Positions 1 through 6,819 of a DNA stretch of 9,741 bases are shown in pieces. The stretch is from Rhodospirillales bacterium (GTDB lineage: Bacteria; Pseudomonadota; Alphaproteobacteria; Rhodospirillales; JABHCV01): the NCBI GenBank assembly GCA_016776705.1, contig JADHSW010000107.1:1-9741 (forward strand), in the 5' to 3' direction. Below the pieces are notes generated by a model that saw only the letters and a program-made list of their open reading frames with translations, did not search any database and had not been told where the DNA came from. Positions within the stretch are counted from its first letter, which is position 1. Each line of letters opens with the position of its first letter. The position numbers and the translations under genes were made by a program.

Positions 1-360
1 CTGACCATCCGCCAGATAGCGCGCCTTTGACGATGTACGCCTGCCAACATCGACCAGAGGCAGATCCATAATACCTTCTTCCGCAACAAGGCGTTCAACC
101 TCGCGTCCATTGCTGTCTTCGCCAACGACCGTGACAAAACGAACCGTTGATCGAAGGCCCACTAGATTGCGAACCACATTTCCGGCACCCCCCAACATGG
201 TATCTTCGCGTTCCAGTTTCAGCACCGGAATCGGAGCTTCAGGGGAAATGCGATCAACCGATCCATAATGGAAGTGATCCAGTATGACGTCACCGATGCA
301 CAGTACACGGGCGTACTTCAGGTTTTCACACAGGGTAATCAAGGAAGCCCGGGCGCTCAT
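1..360 (-). CDS. hldE: D-glycero-beta-D-manno-heptose-7-phosphate kinase (HldE/HldA type), N-terminal part
   Basis: Only the first 120 codons are in the window; the gene continues past the left edge. The protein would phosphorylate heptose 7-phosphate at C1 in the cytoplasm, the step after GmhA on the way to ADP-heptose for the LPS core. Seen in the sequence: residues 23-40 read GDVILDHFHYGSVDRISP, the typical N-terminal segment of RfaE/HldE ribokinase-like (PfkB) kinases, followed by EAPIPV and a GGAGNV glycine motif at 57-62. The ATG at 360 overlaps the gmhA stop codon (ATGA, positions 357-360), which fixes the start and implies translational coupling. The catalytic C-terminal half of the kinase, and any fused adenylyltransferase domain, lie outside the window. 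It therefore cannot be decided whether this is bifunctional HldE or kinase-only HldA. Confidence 0.9.
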   Translation of the reverse strand, partial: MSARASLITLCENLKYARVLCIGDVILDHFHYGSVDRISPEAPIPVLKLEREDTMLGGAGNVVRNLVGLRSTVRFVTVVGEDSNGREVERLVAEEGIMDLPLVDVGRRTSSKARYLADGQ

Positions 361-941
361 AACAGATCAAGCTCCTGCTCAAGGGCGCCACAGAGCATGT
401 GACCGATCAGGATATGCATTTCCTGAATGCGCGCGGTTTCGGGAGCGGGAACATTTACAAGCGGTTCGGCCAACCCCTTCATGCGCCCGCCATCGCGACC
501 GGAAAATCCCGCAGCAACTGCGCCTTTTTCCTTCGCCGCCTTCAGGGCGCGAATAATATTTTCGCTATTACCCGATGTGGATATTGCGATCACCACGTCA
601 TCTTTTCCAGCCAGCGCCTCAACCTGACGGGAGAACAGATCGTCAAAACCAAAATCGTTGCCAATAGCAGTCAGGGACGATGTATCCGTGGTAAGCGCGA
701 TGGCGGCGATGGGCGCACGGTCCTTGATATAACGAACAGTCAGTTCCGTCGCCAGATGCTGGGCGTCGGCAGCGCTGCCGCCATTACCCAAAAAAATAAT
801 CTTGCCACCCTTGCGCACGGACTGAACACAAGCCGCCAGCAAGTCGGCAAAGGGAAGCGCGATGGCCTTGCGGGTTGCCGCAAAGGCATTCGCGTGGGCC
901 GTCATCTCTGCTTCCATATAGGCGTTTAGGTCGAAAGCCAT
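357..941 (-). CDS. gmhA: Phosphoheptose isomerase GmhA (sedoheptulose-7-phosphate isomerase)
   Basis: This 194-residue SIS-domain protein is close to the usual GmhA length (about 190). It would convert sedoheptulose 7-phosphate to D-glycero-D-manno-heptose 7-phosphate, the first committed step of LPS heptose synthesis, in the cytoplasm. Visible motifs are the phosphosugar-binding GNGGSAADAQH at 52-62, the STSGNSENI loop at 121-129, and the RIQEMHILIGH helix at 171-181. H62, E66, Q173 and H181 match the metal-binding and catalytic positions known for the family. The ATG at 941 lies 20 nt after the stop of the two-domain oxidoreductase and has only a weak upstream G-rich stretch, so it probably relies on translation of the upstream gene. 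Its stop overlaps the hldE start. The gene pair gmhA-hldE makes the assignment secure. Confidence 0.96.
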   Translation of the reverse strand: MAFDLNAYMEAEMTAHANAFAATRKAIALPFADLLAACVQSVRKGGKIIFLGNGGSAADAQHLATELTVRYIKDRAPIAAIALTTDTSSLTAIGNDFGFDDLFSRQVEALAGKDDVVIAISTSGNSENIIRALKAAKEKGAVAAGFSGRDGGRMKGLAEPLVNVPAPETARIQEMHILIGHMLCGALEQELDLL

Positions 942-961
942 GGTCCATTCAGCCCCGTGTC

Positions 962-3118
962 TCAGGAAAGATCAATACGGCGTCCCTCGCGAAGGGACTC
1001 CATGATAGCAACAGTTGCAAGTGTACTCTCAATCAATTCTGCCTCGTCGATTGGGGCAGGGCTCCCATTGGTAACGGCATCTACAAACCCTTGCAGCGCT
1101 GGCCTGAAACCCTTGTTCTGGGTGCCAGTGACAGGCTTGTTCAATTTGCCATGTTCGGCGATGGTAAATGACTGAAAGTTATCGATAGTGATAACACCGC
1201 CGCCCGCATAGGCCTCTATCAGCTCCTTGGAATAGACGTTATCGCCAAGCCCCGTATAGGCAATAGTGGCAAGCGAGCCATCGGCAAAACGCAGGGCAAC
1301 ATTCAAATCATCGCAACCACCACCGGTTGCCTGAGCGGCATCGGCCTGAACCGATACAATAGGCGAGGCCATAAAATAGCGGGCCAGATCGACAAAGTGG
1401 CAAACCTCGCCCAGAATGCGCCCGCCGCCTTCATCAGCCGCGTGCACCCAGCTTTCCGCCGGTATATGGCCCGCGTTCACCCGCAAAAGGATAAACTTTG
1501 TGCCGTCCTGTTTATCAAGACGTCCGCGCACCATCTGCGACAGCGGTGCAAAACGGCGATTAAACCCGACCTGGAAAAATCCGGCGCTGTCATTGCGCGC
1601 TTCAATGACCTTGTTGATGCCTTCCCTGTCCAGAGCCAAGGGCTTTTCCACCAACACCGATTTTCCCGCCCGCAAAGCCCGCGCCGTCAGCTCGGCATGG
1701 CTGTCATGGCGGGTGGCGACAAGCACCGCATTGATATCGGTATTTTCAAGAACCGCATCGCTATCCGCGCTGGCATGAAGAAAGCCGAAGGTGTCGCCGG
1801 TTTTTTCCGCTGATGCGCCGCGCTGGGTTGCTACCGTGTGCAGAGTAACGCCGGACATTTTTTTCAATTCCGGCAGCAGCACCGATCGAGCAAAACCGCC
1901 CGCTCCAATAACGCCCAGAACACAGCCGCTTGCGGCCTTTCCCAGGGAAGGCGCGGGAAAGACAGGGCTTTCTTTCGTTACGTACTCATTATAGGACAGC
2001 ACAACGCCAAGATGCGGTTCGGCCCCGCTGGTGACAAGATCGTAGGCCTTTTCGGCATCATCAAGTTTAAAGGTATGGGTCGTGAGCGCGCTAACGTTCA
2101 GGCGCCTGTTCAGTGACGGCGACATCAGGCGGACACATTCGCCAAGGTTCTCGGTTTCTGTCCAGCGCACCCAGCCTTCGGGATATTTGACGCCGCGTCC
2201 TTCGAAGTCCGGGTCATAACGGCCGGGTCCGTAAGAGCGCGAGACAACAAGGCTGAGCTCCTTTTGCATAAATTCACGGTAGGGAAATTCAGTACCGGTC
2301 AGCCCGACCATGCAAACCTTCGCCCGATCACGCGCAATGGTGCCCGCGACCTTGAATGGCTCGCTGGAATCCGTGGCCGCCGAAATAATGATGCCGTCCA
2401 TCCCGCGTCCGCCAGTCAGGGCGGCGACACTACTGTCCAGGGCCTGGCCACCAAGATCGACCGTTGCCTCGGCCCCCATGCGACGGGCAAGATCAAGGCG
2501 CGGCCCGTTATAGTCCAGCGCCATCACCCGAACGCCGGAAAGAGTGAGCAGGCGAATGATCAACTGACCCAGCAGACCGGAGCCAACCACGGCCACGCAG
2601 TCACCCAGGGACGCGCCCAAATTCCTGACCGCATGCATGGCGATTGACGACAAGGTTCCGAAACAGGCTTCTTCGTAGGATACATCATCGGGGATCAGCG
2701 CCGCCAGATTGCCTGGTATCACATTCAGCTCCGCATGATTGGCAAGCCCCGCGCCGGCAACGGCAACGCGCTGACCAACCCTGAAACGCCCCTCCAGACC
2801 GGCGCCAACGCCAACAATGTCTCCGGCGGCGGAATAACCAAGCGGCAACGGCTCATCAAGGCGCGCAAGAACAGATCGAATAGTCGCCCCGATTCCGTCC
2901 CTTTTCGCCTTTGTCAGAACCTTTTTGACCAGATCCGGCCTTTCCCGGGCTTTTCCGGCGAGGCTTTTGCGCGCGAATTCGACGACCATGCGCTCGGTCC
3001 CCGCTGAAATCAGCGAGGCACGGGTGCTTACCAGAATGTTTCCCGCCTTGAGGATCGGGGCGGGAACCTCGGTCAGGTTCAGCTTGCCTGTCCGGGTGCT
3101 TTGAATAACTTGTTTCAT
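962..3118 (-). CDS. Two-domain oxidoreductase: MDR dehydrogenase fused to Gfo/Idh/MocA dehydrogenase
   Basis: This 718-residue cytoplasmic protein has two nucleotide-binding halves. Residues about 1-375 resemble a medium-chain (zinc-type) dehydrogenase, with the Rossmann motif VGSGLLGQ at 178-185. The usual GHE metal-site motif is replaced by LGYSAAGDIVG (93-103), and the early segment reads LISAGTE, so the catalytic zinc ligands appear to be missing. Residues about 400-718 are Gfo/Idh/MocA-like, with a second Rossmann motif GVIGAGGFA (402-410), the EKP triad (491-493), and GGGRILGEVCHFVDLARY around 564-581 holding the family's conserved His (H574). Such fusions occur in O-antigen and exopolysaccharide clusters and presumably oxidise or reduce a sugar or sugar nucleotide; the substrate is unknown. 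The ATG at 3118 is the first possible start, because an in-frame TAA lies four codons upstream. The gene leads an operon with gmhA and hldE. Confidence 0.88.
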   Translation of the reverse strand: MKQVIQSTRTGKLNLTEVPAPILKAGNILVSTRASLISAGTERMVVEFARKSLAGKARERPDLVKKVLTKAKRDGIGATIRSVLARLDEPLPLGYSAAGDIVGVGAGLEGRFRVGQRVAVAGAGLANHAELNVIPGNLAALIPDDVSYEEACFGTLSSIAMHAVRNLGASLGDCVAVVGSGLLGQLIIRLLTLSGVRVMALDYNGPRLDLARRMGAEATVDLGGQALDSSVAALTGGRGMDGIIISAATDSSEPFKVAGTIARDRAKVCMVGLTGTEFPYREFMQKELSLVVSRSYGPGRYDPDFEGRGVKYPEGWVRWTETENLGECVRLMSPSLNRRLNVSALTTHTFKLDDAEKAYDLVTSGAEPHLGVVLSYNEYVTKESPVFPAPSLGKAASGCVLGVIGAGGFARSVLLPELKKMSGVTLHTVATQRGASAEKTGDTFGFLHASADSDAVLENTDINAVLVATRHDSHAELTARALRAGKSVLVEKPLALDREGINKVIEARNDSAGFFQVGFNRRFAPLSQMVRGRLDKQDGTKFILLRVNAGHIPAESWVHAADEGGGRILGEVCHFVDLARYFMASPIVSVQADAAQATGGGCDDLNVALRFADGSLATIAYTGLGDNVYSKELIEAYAGGGVITIDNFQSFTIAEHGKLNKPVTGTQNKGFRPALQGFVDAVTNGSPAPIDEAELIESTLATVAIMESLREGRRIDLS

Positions 3119-3149
3119 TGCAGTGTTTTACTCTGAATACGTATGCTGA

Positions 3150-3167
3150 TGCAAAGACAGCTTTGCA
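3150..3167. repeat. Perfect 7-bp inverted repeat upstream of the two-domain oxidoreductase gene
   Basis: The sequence TGCAAAG-acag-CTTTGCA is a perfect dyad with a 4-base centre, ending 32 bases before the oxidoreductase start (3118). The short palindrome ATACGTAT lies between them at 3137-3144. The dyad could be an operator or a leader hairpin for the leftward operon. It is unlikely to be a terminator of any gene seen here, because no transcript enters this gap from a neighbour. Confidence 0.4.
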
Positions 3168-3246
3168 CTTCTTTTTCAGGCTTGCCCCGGCGGGTATTCA
3201 TTGGCAGACACAAATAATATGTGGAATAATTCAAAAACTGATAAGG

Positions 3247-3275
3247 TTGGCTTTCTTCGCGGCTCAAAATAATAT
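3247..3275 (+). promoter_or_regulatory. Likely sigma-70-type promoter of the hemerythrin gene
   Basis: A -35-like TTGGCT (3247-3252) and a -10-like TAATAT (3270-3275) are separated by exactly 17 bases, each matching four of six consensus positions. The element sits about 50 bases before the hemerythrin start, in an A/T-rich part of the divergent gap 3119-3323. I found no FNR-like TTGAT-N4-ATCAA box in this gap. Confidence 0.5.
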
Positions 3276-3310
3276 TACCTGTTAGCGGATCGACTTAGAA
3301 ATCCGACAAA

Positions 3311-3317
3311 AGAAAGG
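3311..3317 (+). promoter_or_regulatory. Ribosome binding site of the hemerythrin gene
   Basis: AGAAAGG ends six bases before the ATG at 3324. It is one of the better Shine-Dalgarno matches in the window and supports that start codon. Confidence 0.65.
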
Positions 3318-3323
3318 CTGGTT

Positions 3324-3731
3324 ATGGTGGAAATCGCGTGGCTTCCGTCCTTTGAAACGGGGCTTCCAGAGATCGATAATGATCATCGAAAACTTGTAAA
3401 TTCTATTCGACATATCGAAGTGGCGCTCAAAGGTGGCGACTTTAAGAAATGCGCAACCCTGTTCGCTGATTTTATGCAACAGGCGAAAGATCATTTCAAA
3501 CGTGAAGAAGCCTTTTTGATTTCCATCGACTTCCCCCGCCTGGAATCCCACAGGAGTGCCCACCAACGCCTTTTGGATATGGCTGACAAGACCTTGGCCA
3601 CGGTTTCCGAGGATCTGGATCGGGATGAAGCGACAAAATGCCTGGAAGAAACGATTTATTTTCTCCTGGAAGATGTCATCCGGGCCGATTCGGATTTCAA
3701 ATCCTATGCCCAGGAACATGGCTTGATCTGA
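3324..3731 (+). CDS. Bacteriohemerythrin (single-domain di-iron O2-binding protein) with an altered iron ligand
   Basis: This 135-residue soluble protein matches the size of stand-alone bacteriohemerythrins, which bind O2 at a non-heme di-iron site and are thought to store, carry or sense oxygen. The family pattern is clear: W6, TGLPEIDNDH with H21, HFKREE with H57 and E61, and HRSAH with H76 and H80. The last motif normally reads H-I-x-x-x-D; here it reads D117-V-I-R-A-D122, so the aspartate is present but the expected histidine is Asp (GAT at 3672-3674, one base from CAT). The site may therefore bind iron differently or poorly. A promoter-like element and a good ribosome binding site precede it. 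The gene stands alone between sugar genes, and no partner (for example a chemotaxis or cyclase domain) is fused to it. Confidence 0.9.
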   Translation: MVEIAWLPSFETGLPEIDNDHRKLVNSIRHIEVALKGGDFKKCATLFADFMQQAKDHFKREEAFLISIDFPRLESHRSAHQRLLDMADKTLATVSEDLDRDEATKCLEETIYFLLEDVIRADSDFKSYAQEHGLI

Positions 3732-3772
3732 CCTCCAAAATCCGGCCATTCTCCAGAAAGGCTTTGCCCCAT

Positions 3773-3821
3773 AAGAGCCGCTCCGGTTAAGAAGACTAGC
3801 GTTCAGAATTCACAGGCTCTT
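3773..3821. repeat. Inverted repeat between hemerythrin and asnB genes
   Basis: AAGAGCC (3773-3779) and GGCTCTT (3815-3821) are perfect 7-base arms separated by 35 bases, followed by a T-rich stretch running into the asnB start. The long loop makes this a weak terminator for the hemerythrin transcript. It could instead be chance or a regulatory dyad. The asnB start is preceded by only a weak CAGG (3823-3826). Confidence 0.25.
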
Positions 3822-3837
3822 TCAGGTTTAATTTTTC

Positions 3838-5628
3838 ATGTGTGGTTTCGCCGCCGTTTTCTCCTATGACACCAATGCGCCCCCCGTTGAGGCGGATGTT
3901 CTCGGGGCAATCAATCATGCCATGTCCCGGCGTGGCCCCGATGGCGAAGGGCTGTGGCTCGCAGACGACAAACGTATCGGGCTTGCCCACAAAAGGCTGG
4001 CCATCATCGATTTGAGCAATGATGCCGCCCAGCCGATGATGCTGGAATCCCCAACGGGCCGCTTGCATATTTCCTTCAATGGGGAAATTTATAATTTTCG
4101 CGAACTGCGCCAGGAACTGGAAGCGGCAGGCGAGACGTTTCACACCTTTTCGGATACGGAAGTGCTGCTGCACTTGTATCAACGCCATGGCCGGGCCATG
4201 GTCACGCGCCTGCGTGGCATGTTCGCCTTTGCGATCTGGGACGAACAACGCCGTGGCCTTTTGCTCGCCAGGGACGGTTTTGGCATCAAACCGCTTTATT
4301 ATCTGGATGACGGAAAAACCCTGAGCGCCGCCTCCCAGGTCAAGGCCCTGCTGGCGGGCCTGACGGCGGGCGGACGCCCAAGGCCCCGCTTCGATGCCGC
4401 CGGTCATGCGGGTTTTTTCCTGTTTGGCAATGTTCCCGAACCACACACCCTGTACAAAAACATCCGTGCCTTGCCCGCGGGAACAACCCTGTGGATTGAT
4501 GAAAACGGTCCGGGAAAGCCTGAAACCTTCTTCGATATCGCCACCCACCTGGCTGCGGCCAATGATGGCGATGGCCCTGTAAATCTGGGTGACCTGCTGC
4601 GCAACAGCCTGAAGCATCATTTTGTCGCCGATGTCCCTGTCGGGGTGTTCCTGTCATCGGGACTGGATTCTGCGACCCTTGTTGGGCTGGCTGCGGAACT
4701 TCAGGGCGCGGGTCTTGACACCCTGACCCTTGGTTTCGAAGAATTTAAAGGAACCGCCAACGATGAGGTTCCCCTGGCGGAAACCATCGCCAGCGCCTAT
4801 GGCGCCCGCCAGCATACGGTTCGGGTGGCGGGTTCTGACTTTGCCAACGATCTGGATGATTTGCTGGACGCCATGGACCAGCCGAGCATTGACGGGGTCA
4901 ATACCTACTTCGTCGCCAAAGCCGCCGCCGCAGAAGGCCTGAAAGTCGCCATTTCGGGCCTGGGCGGCGATGAGCTGTTTGCCGGATACGATGGCTTTTC
5001 CCAAATCCCGAATTTGGTCGCAGGGATTGGCCGTGTCCCCGGAATTGCCAGCTTTGGCCGTCTTTTGCGGGGCTTATCCTCGCCTTTCAGTGGCGCGTTG
5101 CTTCCCCCAAAAGCCCCGGGATTGCTTGAATTTTCAAGTAATTTTGGCGATGCCTACCTTTTAAGGCGCGCCCTTTTCATGCCCTGGGAGCTGCCTTCGA
5201 TTTTGGGTAACGACATGGCCCGCGAAGGCATTCAGGCCCTGGACATTCGCCATCGCCTGAATACCTGCCAGTCAGAAATTAACGCCCCAAAGGCAAAAGT
5301 CGCCGCCCTGGAAATGTGCTGGTACATGCGCAACCAGCTGCTGCGCGATGCCGATTGGGCCGGAATGGCGCACGGACTTGAAATCAGGGTGCCCTTTGTC
5401 GATACGGTCCTGTTCACACAACTTGCTCGCGCCATCGCCGCAGGTCACGGGCCAGGCAAACAGGACATGGCCGCAAGCCCCGAAAAACCCCTGCCCGCAA
5501 CCGTTCTGAACAGACCAAAAAGTGGCTTTTTTGTCCCCGTACGCGATTGGCTTGAAGGCGGTGGCACTAAAGAAAGAGGGCTGCGTGGATGGTCAAAACG
5601 TGTTTATCAGGCGCAAATTTCGTCATAA
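3838..5628 (+). CDS. asnB: Asparagine synthetase (glutamine-hydrolysing)-like amidotransferase of the surface-polysaccharide type
   Basis: This is a full-length 596-residue class II (Ntn) glutamine amidotransferase with an asparagine synthetase domain. It starts MCGF, so C2 becomes the N-terminal nucleophile after Met removal. The glutaminase half shows RRGPDGEG (31-38), SFNGEIYNF (79-87), SDTEVLL (105-111) and ARDGFGIKPLYY (144-155). The synthetase half shows the ATP pyrophosphatase loop LSSGLDS (272-278) and SGLGGDELFAGY (373-384). The loop has Ser where housekeeping AsnB usually has the first Gly. It ends with LNRPKSGFFVPVRDWL and RGLRGW, so it appears intact. Such enzymes are frequent in exopolysaccharide and O-antigen clusters, where they may amidate an acidic sugar; true asparagine synthesis cannot be excluded. 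The MCGF start is decisive. It follows the hemerythrin gene by 106 bases and converges on the uxs gene. Confidence 0.92.
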   Translation: MCGFAAVFSYDTNAPPVEADVLGAINHAMSRRGPDGEGLWLADDKRIGLAHKRLAIIDLSNDAAQPMMLESPTGRLHISFNGEIYNFRELRQELEAAGETFHTFSDTEVLLHLYQRHGRAMVTRLRGMFAFAIWDEQRRGLLLARDGFGIKPLYYLDDGKTLSAASQVKALLAGLTAGGRPRPRFDAAGHAGFFLFGNVPEPHTLYKNIRALPAGTTLWIDENGPGKPETFFDIATHLAAANDGDGPVNLGDLLRNSLKHHFVADVPVGVFLSSGLDSATLVGLAAELQGAGLDTLTLGFEEFKGTANDEVPLAETIASAYGARQHTVRVAGSDFANDLDDLLDAMDQPSIDGVNTYFVAKAAAAEGLKVAISGLGGDELFAGYDGFSQIPNLVAGIGRVPGIASFGRLLRGLSSPFSGALLPPKAPGLLEFSSNFGDAYLLRRALFMPWELPSILGNDMAREGIQALDIRHRLNTCQSEINAPKAKVAALEMCWYMRNQLLRDADWAGMAHGLEIRVPFVDTVLFTQLARAIAAGHGPGKQDMAASPEKPLPATVLNRPKSGFFVPVRDWLEGGGTKERGLRGWSKRVYQAQISS

Positions 5629-5770
5629 CTGGCGTATTTTTAATATGAAAAAATCTATTTTACGCCATATCCCTTAAAATACAGGTCTTTATTTGGGTGA
5701 AATTTCGTACTTCGTGTAAATTGATCCAAAAAACATCATTTTTTAACGTTATTTAACCAAAAGATCAGGA
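5629..5770. other. A/T-rich convergent intergenic region with weak dyads
   Basis: These 142 bases separate the convergent ends of asnB and the UDP-xylose synthase gene and are far richer in A+T than the flanking genes. They hold the inverted repeat TGGCGTA/TACGCCA (5630-5636 and 5661-5667, 24-base loop) and an A6-catca-T6 stretch (5728-5744). Both are possible transcription-ending structures, but neither is a classic G+C-rich stem followed by a U run. No gene is visible here. Confidence 0.4.
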
Positions 5771-6712
5771 TTATATGATTTCCTTAAAATAGGCGATGGT
5801 TCGCCCGAGGCCTTCTTCAAGCTCAACGGTCGGCTGCCAGCTCAACTCATTGTGAGCCATTGAAATATCCGGACAGCGTTGTGTTGGATCGTCTTCCGGC
5901 AGGGGCCTGTCGATCAGTTCAGACGACGACCCGGTCAGCCTTAATACCGTATCGGCGAGCTGGCGAATCGTAAACTCGTTGGGATTACCCAGGTTCATGG
6001 GACCCGTGATCGCGTCATCGGCGCTCATCAACCTGAGGAAGCCCTCTATCAAATCATCGACGAAACAGAAAGATCGGGTCTGCAGACCGCTGCCGTAGAT
6101 GGTGATGGGTTCGCCCTTCAGGGCCTGGACGATAAAGTTCGACACCACACGCCCGTCGTCCGGCAGCATACGGGGGCCGTAGGTATTGAAAATCCGGGCA
6201 ACGCGGATTCTTAAATTATGCTGGCGCAGGTAATCGAAAAACAACGTTTCGGCGCAACGCTTGCCCTCATCGTAGCAGGCCCTGGGACCTGTCGTTGAAA
6301 CCGACCCACGGTATCCCTCTTGTTGAGGATGCACTTCAGGGTCACCATAAACTTCGCTGGTGGATGCCTGAAAAATCTTGGCCCCGGTTCTTTTGGCAAG
6401 ACCCAGCATATTTATGGCCCCATGCACGGACGTTTTTGTCGTTTGTACCGGATCATTCTGATAATGGATCGGCGAGGCGGGGCAGGCGAGATTGTAGATT
6501 TCATCAACTTCAACATAGAGCGGAAACGTCACATCGTGGCGCTGCAACTCAAAATGAGGGTCGTCCATCAACTGGATAATGTTGTCGCGACTGCCGGTAT
6601 AAAAATTATCGACACACAGCACGTCGTGGCCATCCCTGAGCAGTCGCTGACACAGGTGAGAACCGAGAAACCCGGCCCCTCCGGTTACCAATATTCTTTT
6701 CCTAGTCACCAT
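5771..6712 (-). CDS. uxs: UDP-glucuronate decarboxylase (UDP-xylose synthase), SDR family
   Basis: This 313-residue cytoplasmic extended short-chain dehydrogenase would oxidise and decarboxylate UDP-glucuronate to UDP-xylose, a donor for polysaccharide synthesis. Seen: the NAD-binding GGAGFLG (11-17), D35 in VDNFYTG, the Uxs-typical NLACPASPIHYQ (74-85), STSEVYGDP (117-125) with S119 and E120, and the catalytic Y147-x3-K151 in CYDEGKR. ARIFNTYGPRM (172-182) and QTRSF (211-215) follow. These long blocks separate it from UDP-galactose 4-epimerases and dTDP-glucose dehydratases. The segment just before the active Tyr reads YRGSVSTTGPRACYDEGKR, where most relatives have a Trp and Asn-Pro-Ile-type residues. 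The ATG at 6712 is the only good start, since an in-frame TGA lies eight codons upstream. The phosphatase gene ends 107 bases upstream on the same strand. Confidence 0.93.
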   Translation of the reverse strand: MVTRKRILVTGGAGFLGSHLCQRLLRDGHDVLCVDNFYTGSRDNIIQLMDDPHFELQRHDVTFPLYVEVDEIYNLACPASPIHYQNDPVQTTKTSVHGAINMLGLAKRTGAKIFQASTSEVYGDPEVHPQQEGYRGSVSTTGPRACYDEGKRCAETLFFDYLRQHNLRIRVARIFNTYGPRMLPDDGRVVSNFIVQALKGEPITIYGSGLQTRSFCFVDDLIEGFLRLMSADDAITGPMNLGNPNEFTIRQLADTVLRLTGSSSELIDRPLPEDDPTQRCPDISMAHNELSWQPTVELEEGLGRTIAYFKEII

Positions 6713-6819
6713 CGTGGACTTTCTTGCACCTGTTCAAACGCTTCGTTGCCCCCAAAAAAGAGCTTAATTCCCCGGAACTTATCACTGAAGAGGTCATGCT
6801 GCCCACTCTTAAAAAGGCT

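Noticed and set aside
399..929. Open frame of 176 codons on the plus strand opposite gmhA
   Set aside because: It is antisense to gmhA, whose motifs and operon overlaps are clear; the translation shows no family features.
3796..4620. Long open frame (274 codons) on the minus strand inside asnB
   Set aside because: It lies antisense to a strongly supported amidotransferase with full family motifs, and its own translation is rich in Gln, Gly and Arg with no recognisable domain. It is a by-product of codon bias.
5630..5667. TGGCGTA/TACGCCA inverted repeat as a strong terminator of asnB
   Set aside because: The 24-base loop is long and no T run follows the second arm on either strand, so it was kept only as a weak dyad within the intergenic entry.
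5721..5734. TTGATCCAAAAAAC as an FNR-like half-site
   Set aside because: Only one half matches TTGAT-N4-ATCAA, and it sits between convergent genes where no promoter is needed.
6702..6797. Possible 31-residue ORF on the minus strand between the phosphatase and uxs genes
   Set aside because: It overlaps the uxs start in another frame, has no ribosome binding site or recognisable features, and is of a length expected by chance.
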